Assembly (NCBI GenBank): GCA_018806915.1
Contig: JAGKQI010000097.1
Coordinates: forward strand, 62,001-126,000
Origin: Phytophthora colocasiae
Lineage: Eukaryota > Oomycota > Peronosporomycetes > Peronosporales > Peronosporaceae
DNA length: 64,000 nucleotides
Direction of reading: 5' to 3'
The notes under the pieces were generated by a model. The model did no database searches and was not told where the DNA came from. It was given only the letters and a program-made list of their open reading frames with translations. A program made the position numbers and the translations under genes. Shown one piece after another: positions 1 through 11,689 of the stretch; position 1 is the first letter of the stretch; every line of letters starts with the position of its first letter.

Positions 1-188
1 TAAACTACGTCAAATTCCAAGTACATTATTGGTCGATGATGTAGGTGTAGGTACACGAGATTAGTTTTTGAGTGGTGTCTAGAGCTGCAGGTGTGCTACA
101 CGACTTTGCCGAGTGCCGTCAATTCATTTGAGATGCAATGTGATACAACCTGGGTGCTAGTAGTTTTGTCAGAGTATTGTAGAGATGT

Positions 189-715
189 TTAGAATGTTTT
201 GGGGAGGGTCCCATCATCGTCAAGTTGCCCAGGGTTCCGCTTACACGCTTCCTTGACGCGCTGGATCAGCTCACCCACGGAGCTGAAATGCATCAACAAA
301 GCCTTGTTGAGTTCTGTAATCAGAGTGGCTATTCCCTGCGCATTGGATTTGCCGAACGTTATCTCCAGTCGTGCCCATGCAACTGGCAAACCTCTCATCG
401 TTGAATGAGACGCGCAGCGCCTCAAGGTACGACCTTGGTATCGTCTGACTCAACATCGACCGGATGTAGGCATCCTGATCGGTCAGAATAACTTGCTGCC
501 ACTTGTGCACCTGAATCGCCGCCTTGTCAGCCCCGTCACTGAGACTTGGCACAATGAACTGAGTCTGCAGTTGCGTCTCGTACGCCCTTCACCACTGCGT
601 CACGTCGTTGCGCAGCGCTATTCTGGCGCAGATGACCAATGATCAACTCCTTCCAGACACCGAATTGTTTCGGGTCGCTCGGAAAGACGAGCCTGTCGAA
701 GGCGTTGCTGTCTGC
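189..715 (-). pseudogene. Decayed retrotransposon gag (Copia/UBN2-like)
   Basis: Reading leftward from about 715, a broken gag-like protein can be followed in pieces. It opens with FDRLVFPSDPKQFGVWKEL, passes a stop near 552, continues with VHKWQQVILTDQDAYIRSML, then shifts frame near 420 to ARLEITFGKSNAQGIATLI and ends around 189. The layout (a W-containing N-terminus, then a helical region with spaced leucines) resembles Copia-type UBN2 gag proteins. It lies just inside a candidate LTR at 750-1176 and in the same orientation, which supports the reading. At least one frameshift and one stop make it non-functional. Any pol would lie left of the window. The family assignment is inference from sequence style. 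Confidence 0.4.
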
Positions 716-749
716 GTTGCTGGATATTACTTGGCACTCTTACTTGAAA

Positions 750-1176
750 TGTTAAAGTGAATAAACGCTTAGAGAATGTCTTCAATCAACTGTCTTTATT
801 GATTCTTTATCTCTCTACCACTAACTTATGCTATCCTTACGAACGTGCTCAGTCCGAAGCAAAAGCGGTTGTGAGAGGAGTGAATCCTCTTCCTCTTGCC
901 TCCGGTTTCTCATCGCACAAATGGTGCCTCTCTCCAGAGAGACGGTACTAGCCAATCACAGCTTGGCTACGTACTTGTCAACTGACCACAGACTGTATCG
1001 TCACTTGATTAGCCTTAGCTAAACTATAGCCTTAATTAACTCAATATACAAACTGTTAGCTCAGTAGCCTCTGAACCCATCTGGAGATCAGATGTGTCGG
1101 TTGCCTACCGACACAGCTGACTCCACAGAGGGTTATCCTCTGCACCAGATCTCCCCAGTGGAGGTCGGGCGCAACA
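750..1176 (-). repeat. Candidate LTR of the Copia-like remnant
   Basis: On the minus strand this block begins TGTTGCGCCC and ends TTTAACA, giving the usual TG...CA termini. The gag remnant starts about 35 bp inside it. Only one LTR is visible, so the boundary rests on the termini and position and cannot be checked against a partner here. Confidence 0.35.
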
Positions 1177-1885
1177 TTATTCATCCTCTTTCGTCTGACA
1201 GCTACAAGACTGGTCATTGGAGCAGCTTAATCTGGGGTGTGCGGCACGCAAACTCAACGTAAAGAAGAAAACTTGCAAAAGCGACAGAGTGCAACTTCTA
1301 AAAGCCTATGACAAGAACAAGGAGTGCGTTGAGCTCGTATTATGTTGTCAGCGTAGTAATATCAAACGTGGCAAAGAGGTTGAGGAGAAACGAACGGAAA
1401 CGGCATGTTTTGCTTGTTTAACGCCCTCTTTTCCGAGCGGTTCTTCGACGATTTCCTCGCAGGTGGCAAGCAGGCGAGCCGCCTCATGCTAGACCAAGGG
1501 GGTACCCCATTTTGGCGCGAAGTTGCGGATACTTTCACTCCTTAAACATGGAATTTGACGTTTGTGATTTCGGACGGTGTTTGAAGAAAAGCTGCTTCGG
1601 CATATATTAAAAATACCCCAACAATCAAAAGTTTTGACTCAAAACAAACCACAAGAAGTGACACGATTAGCAGCACCTAGAGTATGGCAACCACACGATC
1701 TACAAAAGATAGCTTGTTGACATATATAGACTTCAGTGCAGCGTACTACAAGTAGTATCTCTTCACTTTTAGCACTGCCTGGTTTCAATTATGAATTTCA
1801 AGCAGGCGGTAATACCGCACATTGCTGGTGAAGAACCTGTGGAAGCACTCACTTCTCGTGAGCATCTTGGGCTAACCTTTAACAA
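1177..1885. other. No recognisable feature
   Basis: AT-rich sequence with only short open frames and no family I recognise. It separates the Copia-like LTR from the Crypton-like remnant. Confidence 0.5.
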
Positions 1886-2402
1886 AAAACTCACCTAAAC
1901 CGCAGGGCGTACGCCAACTGGAAAGTGCCGATATTGACATTACCCAGACTCATCGCCATGGTAGATGGGGAATGGACACCTGCGAGGGTGTATACCGGCG
2001 CCACTACCTCGCGAAGCCATGCGGGCTCCCCTCTGGGCATCCGCCTCTGGCTCGGTTGTATTACATCGAGCGAGCAACACTTGATCCGCCTGTGGAACTC
2101 CAACGTTGTATTCCCTGAAATTGAGTATCGTCAAGAACAATTTCAGCTGGTAAGTGGGAGGATTCCTGGAGTTGTTACAATATCTAAGAATTGTGATTTT
2201 CCAAGATGCCACTGTTCTTTTTGAAAAACTCCCAGCCCGAATTCGTCTACACACGCTGCTTGGAGATTCCTTTCAGGAGTTTCGTTCCCAAGCTTTAGCT
2301 GCTGCCGCAGCTACCCAAAGCCCAGTGGAAAAGAATTTCCAAGTCGCAATGCCCCTTCTGTATGATCACTTGGCTACACAACATTTCGCAGCCATGAACT
2401 AG
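1886..2402 (+). pseudogene. C-terminal remnant of a Crypton/GCR1-like protein
   Basis: Three-frame reading gives a broken protein with segments such as RHYLAKPCGLPSGHPPLARL, ERATLDPPVELQR, FLELLQYLRIVIFQDATVLF and AMPLLYDHLATQ. The LLQYLRIVIFQDAxVL stretch followed by a Pro/His-containing helical region resembles the GCR1-like C-terminal part found after tyrosine recombinases in some oomycete Crypton-like proteins. There are several stops and frame changes. The assignment is from memory of the family's style and is tentative. Confidence 0.33.
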
Positions 2403-2539
2403 TTAGACGCATACCATGTGGAGATGCTTGCTGAAACTAGAGAAAGCCTCGCTTATTGCTACAAGGAAATACGATGCCTCACGCCAGTTGCTGGGTCCAA
2501 TACAGTTGTCGACGGCGAACGTGAGCACAGCGAATCTGC

Positions 2540-2920
2540 ACAAGGCGAGCACAGTGAAGCAGTCAGAAATTACACCAAGCCCTTCCTGCTGTATGCTAAT
2601 TCGAGTGGGCCCCAGCTCAGTGGAATAGTAATGCAAGAGATGAAGATCCTCGCGAGCTACTCGAGGATAGTGAACAAACATCCCATCAAGTATGCTTCGA
2701 TAGTTGTTTTTGATAGCCGAGCTCCAGAGACACCATGCTACTCGGCATCTCGGTGGTGGTGCACACGGATCATACAAACTTGTTCTACCTCACAGAGTTG
2801 AGCCTTCGAGTCGAGCGCTGGAAGATGTTGCTGTCCGAGTACCTACTCTCCTTGCGCTCTATCGAGGGTGTGAAGAACGTAGGAGTCAACGCCTTCTCGC
2901 GGATGCGCATCGGATGAGAG
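2540..2920 (+). pseudogene. Ty3/gypsy RNase H remnant
   Basis: Two frames together give the RNase H part of a Ty3/gypsy pol. The first segment is KPFLLYANSSGPQLSGIVMQ, followed by LASYSRIVNK. In another frame LLGISVVVHTDHTNLFYLT and RVERWKMLLSEYLLSL are followed by GVKNVGVNAFSRMR. VHTDHTNL and the NAFSR end match the usual IxTDHxNL and DALSR landmarks of gypsy RNase H. In the first strand the usual TDAS aspartate is replaced (YANSS), and at least one frameshift occurs near 2700. No intact RT or integrase is next to it. Confidence 0.6.
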
Positions 2921-3177
2921 CAAATCACAGCACGAAATCTGTGCAACAAAGTTCAGTGTGCCATGCATCCGGACCAGTTTCCCACCAACTTAAAGACGCA
3001 GATGGTATGATCATGAAAATTGAAGCAGTGAGACCGTCGACCTCTTTGACATCGTACATGTTGACCAAATTGGGTTTTACGAGGGCAAAGGATACGAGAT
3101 CATCGTGATTGTCGTTGACTTGAAGCTGATGTTTAATCAGACGAAGGATATCTTACCAAGGCCGAGAGTTCTGACCG

Positions 3178-3602
3178 TGAAATGAGTCCACTTAGACTCA
3201 CTAGGTGGCGTGCACGTGCACTTACAAGCGTGCAATTTGTTTAGACTTAATATAAATATACTTATTCCAATAAGTTTAATTAAAACAAATGCAAGAAATT
3301 AAACTGCATAAATACAGTAAAATGAGAACTGTTAATGAATTTGGCACTAAACCAATTATGGAACCTCCTAAAACTGTTTAATCTATTTCTAAAGGTTCTT
3401 CCAACATGTGATTGGCATAATCTCCGAAACTTACCAACAACATGCACAAATTCACGCGAGCCACCCAACTATGTGGCCCGCCCATGTAGCCATTGGTGTT
3501 AACAGCACATCAAGGTTTGAGGTCCATGCCAAATCTCTAACAGCTATCCTAACTGTTAGAGTTACAAGTGGTGTAGCCACTTGTACGTGTAACCCCTTAG
3601 AG
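3178..3602 (-). repeat. Solo LTR of the same family as the 56.2-kb element
   Basis: The reverse complement aligns along its whole length with the 5' LTR at 56207-56666. Shared landmarks are the start GGGTTACACGTACAAGTGG, the CTAACAGTTAGGATA block, a run containing ACAGTTTTAGGAGGT, and the AATTGCACGC end. No internal region is present on either side, so it is a solo LTR left by recombination, or a fragment. It is clearly older than the 56-kb copy. Several LTR hairpins are kept with changes on both stem sides. Confidence 0.75.
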
Positions 3603-4214
3603 GCGTTCCTAAACGGATCATTGTCGGATCATAATCCGATATATCGTGCTCTGATTGGTGGATGAAAATACGTCTGACATGTCTCCCGTACCCCCATGAT
3701 CCTAGTTCCGATCACGAAGGATCACAGTGGGAATAATATTAATATATGTTGCTCAGGTACTGAATGACCTATTGCCTATGCGATCTGCTGAATTGCTGTT
3801 GCGAACCATGAATACCTGTTGCGAACCTAACACAACAGGAATTCAACAACGAAAAGTTGTACATGCAATTGTAGTGATGATTCTCTGATTATCTGACGCG
3901 GAGGATACATGTACTCCAACTTGGAGTCTTCAAATGAAAGCTGCTCAATATTTAAGTGTTTATCGGCTATGGAACACGCTCAGCAAGAGTGTTTTCTATG
4001 ACACCTTCATATCACGAGTTCGTTGTATTGCATGTACAAGTTCCTCAATCTTGTACTCGGCGCTGTCTCTATCGACAAACGTTGCAGTTCATACGTAGAC
4101 ACAGGGTTGTGAAAAATAAGATTGTTATTTAATTGAGCTCAACGATTCAATAATTTGTTTATTGCAAATCTTTTTTTTCAATCATAGCGCTGCTGCTACA
4201 AGCTGCGGATCCCA
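3603..4214. other. No recognisable feature
   Basis: About 600 bp without a convincing reading frame or repeat. Confidence 0.5.
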
Positions 4215-4645
4215 TTACTCTCTATTGTACTCAAGGAATCGAAGCGTTTCCAGTGTCGTGGGGTGCATTGCTCGGCGATTCATGCTGAAAACCGGACCTG
4301 CCTTTGAGAATAGTCTCTCGACTTCGTTAGATGCCGAAGGAATCCAGCCCAGTGGGATGTAGCGAGACTGTGGGGGCTTTTGACTTTGCCTTAGCACGCG
4401 CTCCGCAAAAGGAAGTTCGTAGTCTTCGTCTTCACCATTTATTTCATTGGTGCCTTCAAGCCGGCTTGGCGCTCTTCCGAGGCAAGACAAGATTCCTTTC
4501 TGGAGAGAACTTTAACTACACCACTTTCAAAGCGTGGCGCTTTAACGGCGGTGGCTTGTGGGCTGAGATATTTCGCAGTTGGTGTGAACTCCTTCGTAAT
4601 GGCATCAAACAGACATCACACATCCAATAAAGTCGCCTCAGGCGT
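4215..4645 (-). pseudogene. hAT transposase C-terminal fragment
   Basis: Reading leftward, LFDAITKEFTPTAKYLSPQA and RFESGVVKVLSRKES are followed, after a frame change, by SRYIPLGWIPSASNEVERLF, SKAGPVFSMNRRAMHP and LETLRFLEYN. The SNExERLFSKAGxxxxxRRxxxxPxxLExLxFL pattern is the hAT family dimerisation domain. The pieces are in different frames, so this is a dead fragment of perhaps 140 residues. The N-terminal zinc finger and catalytic core are missing. Confidence 0.65.
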
Positions 4646-4695
4646 CTCGACATCTTTCCCTTGAAGACGTTTGTCGACGATCTTCAAACAGCACT

Positions 4696-5343
4696 TCACA
4701 AAGTTGGCGAGTCGATGGGTTGCGAGTTTCCATGTTGTAACTGGCAGGAGGTTCTCCATTTTTCGAACAACATATTAGGGTCGCGCATGTACATGAACAG
4801 GAGCATATATCTAATTCTACCGGCGGACATCCCCAAACGTAACAAAGCATCAACCTCTGGTTTCAACACCGGTGAAATCCCACGAGCTGGACGACGGCGA
4901 TACAACCACAGTGCTGGCCTCGCCGCAGTAGCTGGTATCGAAATGAGTTCTCATTGGCACGGTGGATAGCCAACTGAATGTGGTGGTTGTAACCAACGTG
5001 CGAGCGACTTTGATACACCTTAGCCAGTACAAAGGGGGACAAATAGCGAGCCTGATATGTGTAGACAAATCCATTTAAGCCGTAAAGTCTTTGTTCTAGT
5101 GTAGTAGCCAATACTGGTGTAAATCGATTTCTAGGTTGCAAAAAATGCGTTGTCTCTGGTATCTCCACTATTACTTCCGAAATCTAGCGAACAGTCATCT
5201 GAGTCAGAGTCTTCCTTTGAATTGTATGGTGGAGCAGAAATATTGTGGTCGCTCGTAGAATCGGAACACTCAAGCTGGACGGTCACGTCGCTTTCATTGC
5301 CGGACAAGTCGGCGATCGAGGACATGAAGCCGTACTTTGCCAA
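4696..5343 (-). pseudogene. MULE transposase N-terminal fragment
   Basis: Starting at 5343 a Ser/Asp-rich N-terminus (about 70 residues) is followed, in other frames, by LNGFVYTYQARYLSPFVLAK, a CxH-rich region and ARGISPVLKPEVDALLRLGM. The NGFVYTYxxRY block also occurs in the larger MULE remnant at 7637-10417, so the two are relatives. Frameshifts separate the parts and the catalytic domain is absent, because the sequence passes straight into the hAT fragment at 4645. Confidence 0.5.
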
Positions 5344-5699
5344 GCTGATGTCGCTGTTCTAGGTGTTGCACTTTGTCGTGATGAGTGTGGTCGAGCAAAC
5401 GAGTGGTATAGTGCCTAGTAACAAGAAAATGCTCTCAGAATATCTCCTTCCTCGCCTTAACTTGTAGAATGGCAGCGATTCAATCTGCTGGTGTTGAAAG
5501 CGAGTGGTGAAAGTTTCAGCACTGAATCCCTGTTGTGGTCAGGGTCCTAATCGAGACAACAGATCTTACCGTACTAGTAACAGGGATTCAGCAAAATAGG
5601 TGGTCAACAGGTGGCCAGCAAATGAAAAACAGATATTAATTTGCAGCCATCACAGTGATCACAGTGATCGTTTCTTCACTATTACTTCTTACCACAAAA

Positions 5700-5876
5700 A
5701 CGATAGCTGCTATTCAAAGGCGTCGATCCAAGCGATATAAGGTCGTGTCTCGCATGCGGCTGGAGTGGGTTTCACATCTAGAACGACTTTTACTCGAGAG
5801 ACAGTTCAAGCGATTCTATCGAATGAGCTCGGAAGCTTTTGATACGTTCAGCGCAGAACAAGACAAGGAACGATAA
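5700..5876 (+). pseudogene. PIF/Harbinger nuclease N-terminal fragment
   Basis: A short open frame contains RMRLEWVSHLERLLLERQ and KRFYRMSSEAFDTF. A basic stretch leading to RMSxxxFxxL is the usual start of Harbinger DDE nucleases. The frame ends after about 60 residues without the catalytic part. Confidence 0.4.
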
Positions 5877-6066
5877 CAGTGGTGAACATGACGCAGATGA
5901 TAATTGCATGGCTAGTGGGGATCGAGATAAAATTGTCCTATGTGCTAAAATGTAATGTGTTGTTTGTTATTTCATCGAAATGAATCATTTTATGTGCTCA
6001 ATACTTCTTTTTATCTGAAAAACATGAAATTCAAAGATACCGACCGCTGGATAAGCGTGCAAAGTT

Positions 6067-6713
6067 TTGGGTAACGTTTTGGAAAACCTACAACGAATAG
6101 GGCCCAGCAAAATATACAACGTCGGCAAAACTGCCATCAATGTTGACATGCCTCCGGCACGATTTTGGGCGTTCAGAGAAGACCAAAACTGCCTTGCCCG
6201 AATTGGGGCGAATGGAATTATTGTCACTGAAACAAAGGCGCGATGTACTTACATCTCTGGTGTGAGCATCGACAAACAGGTTCGTGAGTTTTGTTCGGCC
6301 AGTGTGTACGAGGAGAACGAGGACGACTCGAATAAAGAAAAAAACAACAATGAAGTCCCCAGACCAGCTAACCGAAAGGGCCAAAAGACTGCTGACCCTT
6401 TAATAGCCCCCATCGACAAGGTTAAACAGCTTGTAGCATGAAATCAGAACTCATCGCTGAAAAGACAGCCCTTGCTCGCGCACAACGTGTGCTGGTGGAA
6501 ATAGACGAACAGAACGATAAACTAGCAGCAATGGACGGAATTATTGTGCGGCATCGGCGTACGTTGGAAGATGTAGAGCAGCATTTTTTTTACTGTAACA
6601 TGAAGGAAATGCCTCTCAGCGAACTGCAAAGCAAAAAGGCGAGAGTAAAACGGCGTATCGAGTTGATTCAAGCGAAATTAAATGAATTAGAAGCCTTTGT
6701 AATTATTATCTAG
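6067..6713 (+). pseudogene. Unrecognised transposase-like and coiled-coil frames
   Basis: Two adjacent frames (6067-6441 and 6438-6713, overlapping by 4 bp) encode a 124-residue piece with KIYNVGKTAINVDMPPARFW and a 91-residue helical piece rich in Glu, Lys and Arg. The first resembles the IYNxDETxxxxDMP region of pogo/jerky-type DDE transposases, with the expected Asp-Glu replaced by Gly-Lys. That would make it catalytically dead. The second is probably a coiled coil. No complete gene can be built. Confidence 0.3.
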
Positions 6714-7181
6714 TACTACGTATCGTCGGGCGAAATACGTATCGCGACTTGTTATGAATTGCAATGTGCTCCATCAAACCTTGTCTTAATATATGCCCAT
6801 TTTTCTCTTTAAGCTGAGCATTCTCTGCCTCATTATTATTTACTGTGCGAGAATAATCTGGTTATTATACTCTGGTAAAATGACGGAGCCGCTGCTCACG
6901 TAAGGGCTCGTGCAATAGTACAACCGTAGTCGCTCGTTTATGCAGAAGCTGTGCAACTTCGTGCTCGTCTTGATAACTAGTCCATGATGCAAAATATCCA
7001 CCGCGAGAGACTGTTAGAACACATGCCACTAGGAGACGGAAAGACATTTGAATTCGTATGCGTAGCTGAGAAATGTAGAAATTGTAACTTGAATGGTCTC
7101 ATACACTGTCTGCAACTTTTTCAGGTAAGTTGAAGTAATAGCCCGTAAATTTACAAGTAGCATCACAAAGAGCTTGGATAC

Positions 7182-7508
7182 CTATTCCATACGCGAGATA
7201 ATGTCCTGAAAAAAATGAAACATCAGGGACTTCGTTAGACCTAGGTGCCTTGATCTTGCATAGCCAATCATCAACACAACCAATACAACGACCCTGAACT
7301 TATACTCGAAATGGCAGCAGCGGATCCCTCCATCTCTGGTGATGTTACGGGGGGGGGGAATGCGAAACAAAGGGTGCGTACAGATTGCTGTCATCACTTC
7401 CACGATAATAGCGTAAAAGGCTGAAGTGCTAACACCGGCAACTACTCTAATACTGGAAAATAACTTAAAATCTGGTGTGGAAACACTGAATGACCTGTTA
7501 CCCTTCAA
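7182..7508 (-). pseudogene. PIF/Harbinger nuclease internal fragment
   Basis: Reads leftward as SSIRVVAGVSTSAFYAIIVE and VMTAICTHPLFRIPPPRNIT, which matches the GVSxxxFYxxxxxVxxAIxxxPxLxIxFP segment before the first catalytic Asp of Harbinger nucleases. The following sequence loses the frame, so the catalytic residues are not preserved. A run of nine G (about 7350-7358) falls within it. Confidence 0.5.
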
Positions 7509-7636
7509 GATACTGAAAACCTGTTACTGGAGTCTGAATGCCTGCACAGATTAGATGGTCAAAGAAATTCAAGGCTGAAAACCTGTTAGAAGTTGGTGCT
7601 AAGATGGAAATGCAGTGTTATCTCGTAGCAGTACGT

Positions 7637-10417
7637 TTATAGTGCTCCGATGTTTCTCGCTCGAATAATTCCTTGTACCAGCTCCTCACCTTGATAGTAG
7701 AGAACATCACCGTGAAGATACGATACACTCCACTCGAAAACACCGTCTTCTTCGGAAAGTCGGCACCCAGCTACTTGCTCCACCAGGTGTTCTCGGAATT
7801 GAACATCTCCATCTTCTACATCAAATTCTTCAACGTACGGCCAACGAAGTGGACGCCCTGGTTGCTGTATAAACAGATAAACTAATTTATTGGCATTGAA
7901 GAAATCATCGTAGGACGGGTCCTCCCGGTCCAGTGGCCCGTCAATTTGTCTCGGCCTTCCAGGAGGCCCTCGCATTGAAATGTGATGCATTGCTGTAGAT
8001 AGGTCCCGCTTGTCCAGGAGACTCAAGATCGCAATTACGTGGGCACACACCCATCCAGAGTGCATGTACCTCTTACAGGTACATGTAATTGCCTCTCGGA
8101 TAGGCTCGACTTGCGTAGTAAAAAACAGTAAAAACAGAGGTAACGAGTAGATATCAACTTCTCACTACGTCAAACAAGCACGTACATCTTGAAGTTGCCA
8201 CGTCGGCACCATGAAAAAAATGGGAAGATTTATCGCACGTGCTCGGTCGACTGCTACGTTTTGCAAGGACAGAAAGTTAAACGAAACTGTCTTTATTGGT
8301 GATCGTGGTCCAAGCCGACCGGACAGTCACAATATGAATCTACAAGTAAATAGAACTCAGCGAGTTGACCGATATCCCCATTTTGTTTAAAGGAAAATAA
8401 CGTACTTTGACTTCGGTCTGGGGTGACACACGATCCACACAGATTGTTGACCTCTACCATTGACTTCATGCTATTGAACACAACTTTTTCGGGCGCAGTT
8501 CTATCTCCTCGAGGAAATACTTCTTGATGATTCGCTACCTGAATCAAATAAGCGGTTGCCTTTACGACGCTTTCAGTAGGTAGTCCTACAACAAATACAA
8601 AACAAAACGGCCTTATTGAATGTTTTGCTTGAAAACACAATATTTGAAGCGCTTACCTTCGCAGTAATGGCAATACACAGGTTGTGGTCCACAAAACGCG
8701 CGGTAGGACGCTGTTTAACACCATTTCAGTAGGAGCTTTTTCGAAATCAGAAACAATAACCTTTATCACTCGGTCGTGAGCATCGATTGGTTGTTGTGTA
8801 GGGAGATAACCTGGAATTGAAGACCATTCACGAACCACCTCTCCCATCTAGGAGTTAAATACGTATCCTGGAACCAATCTGCATACGCTTCTTCGCCAGC
8901 ACCTTTTCACGCTCGAATGACTCGTTTAGAAAGAGATCTAAACTGATGCAAGGACCGCGAATGGTGCAACATTTTCAGATGGGAGACGATATTTTCCAAG
9001 TAGGACTTGTCCGAAAGACGTTGGATGTTCTTCGACTTCTTCGCTGAGCGAAGAAGATGCTTCCACCAAGTAAGAATCTCAATAGTCGGCCAAACCGCCT
9101 CCAGTGCAGATGCAATAGCATCGCTGTGGTCAATACTGCAACTGGCGACGAGAACCTCCACACCTAGAAATTCACGAGCACATCTAATTAAAGTGAGAAA
9201 CATTTTCTCGTACGCGTATGTTCACTCGGCTCGTACAAACATATACAACCACGGTTGAAACGTTTGCACGCATGCAGCTCGAGATCGTTGAACGGATATT
9301 CCACCACAGTCTACTAACGACCACCCACCGAAATGTAGTCGGTAGGTGCCGTCTGTAGCCATCACAAGAGAGCCCTGTTGCCCATCAACCCCAGAGGCAA
9401 CACCACGAAACAGAGCACGAGATGTCATAATTAAACCAATTGATCGAACAGGCAGTCCAGACTCCATACTGGTGTGCTCGAAAGTATCCAAAACAATTAG
9501 TTCTTGCATAGCAACACTATACGATAGTTCAACGCGGTCAGATTCCTCGCGTGAGCTACACAATCTTGAACTAGCCCAGTTGCGAAGGACATTGAAATTA
9601 TCGATTTCCCAGCCTCCGGCTTCTTTCAGACGCAGTCTTTTAAGGTACATCTTGCGGTTCTCAAGTTGTTTCGATTGTGGGACAAGGTCGAGCATTGAAA
9701 TATCGCTTCGGTACTTGAAGAGAAGCATGTTGCGTACTCTTCCACCGCCTGTTTCCTAGCAGTAAGAGAGCGTCAATTTCTGGCTTTAAGACCGAAGAGA
9801 TACCACGCTTTTTTTTGCAACACGAGCACCTCGATGTCTTCCTTGCTGCATGAGTTCAAATCGTGAAGTCGCTATAGTTCCACCAGACCGAGTGCAAATT
9901 TTGATCTTGTGTGGACATTTCTTGTGAGACTGGCAGGAATAGACCATGGTAGATACAGATTTTGAAGCATATCGAGTGTTGTAGGTATAAACAAACCCGT
10001 TTAAGTTTTGTCGAGCATTTTCCGCATCTTGAAGGGAATCAAAGAAGCCCAGTGATAAAAAGGGTTCATTTTCTTCGGACCCGGCAAAAGGCTTTGTTGG
10101 GTTTAAACGTTCCCCAACGAAGTCCATTCCACTAAAAAGTCTCCCTCATCGTCGCCTTCTGTGTATTCCGACCCAGACGTGTCCGTACTTAACTGGCGTA
10201 GCCTGGAAATCATCCGTCCCTCTTCTTCTGCTCTTGGTATCAGTGTTGGCAGACCAGGAGCATCTCTATTAGTGCATGTAGAGGCGCCGACGTCGGATAA
10301 ACCTTCTGACGACCATATAATAGTCGGTGTGTCCCCTCCTTCATCTTCTGAAACTTTTGGAGATGATGGCATTTTGCCGAATGCACTCTTAAATGCTGGA
10401 GTCGAGATCTTTATCAC
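7637..10417 (-). pseudogene. Decayed Mutator-like (MULE) transposase
   Basis: A full-length but broken MULE transposase reads leftward through seven pieces. They are an acidic N-terminus (10417-10103), a Cys/His region with LNGFVYTYNTRYASKSVSTM (10127-9786), the core with MATDGTYRLHFGGWSLVDCG carrying the first Asp (9728-9222), LTLIRCAREFLGVEVL and AVWPTIEILTWWKHLLR (9203-8907), two middle pieces (8847-8653 and 8640-8293), and a C-terminus with MHSGWVCAHVIAILSLL (8065-7637), the CxH half of a SWIM zinc finger. The break at 9222-9224 is a single TGA in an otherwise continuous frame; other joints are frameshifts. It cannot make active transposase. No terminal inverted repeats were identified. 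Confidence 0.7.
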
Positions 10418-11340
10418 GACTGTTCAGTTTAAAGACTGGATGGTAAAAACTTCTAGTGACCCTTCGTTACGCAGCAGTTCCTTAAAATTACCCATCCAGT
10501 TGATCTGTTACAATTTCTAAAAGAAAATGAATGCAGTGCTTTTTGTAAAGATTGAAGTAACTAACCCACGATTTCGTTGATTTGTTTTGGTTTACCCAAT
10601 AAGTAAACTTGTTATGCTACGAATGCACTTCGATGTTAGACATTATCGGTTATTACCGATCAACGAGTGGGCAATACTTGCGTCTTGCGTCGGGCAGTAC
10701 AAAACAAAAATGGTGCTGGATTGAAGTTGGGCGCTGGAAGACCGCGTCGGAAAAAGAATGACGTGCGGCGGGAACATAAGGACGGCAAACGAAGCAGGAG
10801 AGGCGACAGCGTTGGCCAAGCCAGGGGCCAACGGAGTAGGTCATGAAGGCAACGCAGCTGGGTATAGTGTAGAGTGACTGCGTAGTGGTAGGAGGGATCA
10901 ACGAGCCGTGAGTGTGAGACTACGGAAAACACAGTTACTTGGGCGCCGGAATATCCACGGGTTGTGCGCCTACGCTGGACCAGAGAGATAGGTACGCCGC
11001 GCGCAGCGATGCACTACGAAAAGCGTGGCAGACTCCCTAGTGTTAGTAGAGAGGCGGTGGACCACGGAGTAAGACCGCGGGGGCCGCCCAGACTGAGGAG
11101 TACGAGATCGTCTCGCACGCCTAGTACATGTTGCTAGCGGGGACGTCCTAAAGACCACACGGACAGGTTGCAGATGTGTTCCTCACCCCGACGCCTCTAC
11201 GCCTGCCGACCGGCAGGGACGGATTAGTACCGTACGTCTATCAAGTGTGCGCACCTCCTCGATGAGATTGCACCCGACAGGAAGCCAGGCGGTGGAGAGG
11301 CACGCCGGTCTAAGGACAAATGTCACTGAGTTGGCTACGA
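10418..11340. other. No gene recognised; GC-rich block
   Basis: AT-rich to about 10650, then a GC-rich block to about 11350 with only short competing frames. No domain or repeat was recognised. Confidence 0.4.
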
Positions 11341-11395
11341 GACAGCTTTCTCTCTTGCCCACTTTGCGGTCATCGCGGACAGGAACGTTAAACGG

Positions 11396-11680
11396 AAAGT
11401 GGTAACAGCGCTAGTTCAAGCTCGCGATGGCGTGTCACTTCAGCGAAACCGTTCAAAATTGTATCGGGCCAAGGAGCATGTGATTAACAGTGTGGATGGA
11501 GAATGGGCAGCTTCCTTCCGTCGCCTACCGTTCATGCTAGCTGATCTACGTGACTCGAATCCCGGATCGACTGTTCATTTAGAAGTTGATCAACACCAAC
11601 TTGCCGCCGACATGGAAATGATAGCGACGAAGTCAATGCTGATCTCATCGCATCGGTGTTCGAACTTCCACAAATATTAA
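11396..11680 (+). pseudogene. MULE-type transposase fragment
   Basis: A 93-residue frame includes LYRAKEHVINSVDGEWAASF, RRLPFMLADLRDSNPGSTVH and LEVD. The [FL]xxLPxxLxxLxxxNPGSxVxLExD pattern is the segment just before the catalytic core of MULE transposases. Nothing recognisable follows. Confidence 0.5.
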
Positions 11681-11689
11681 GTACAAGCA

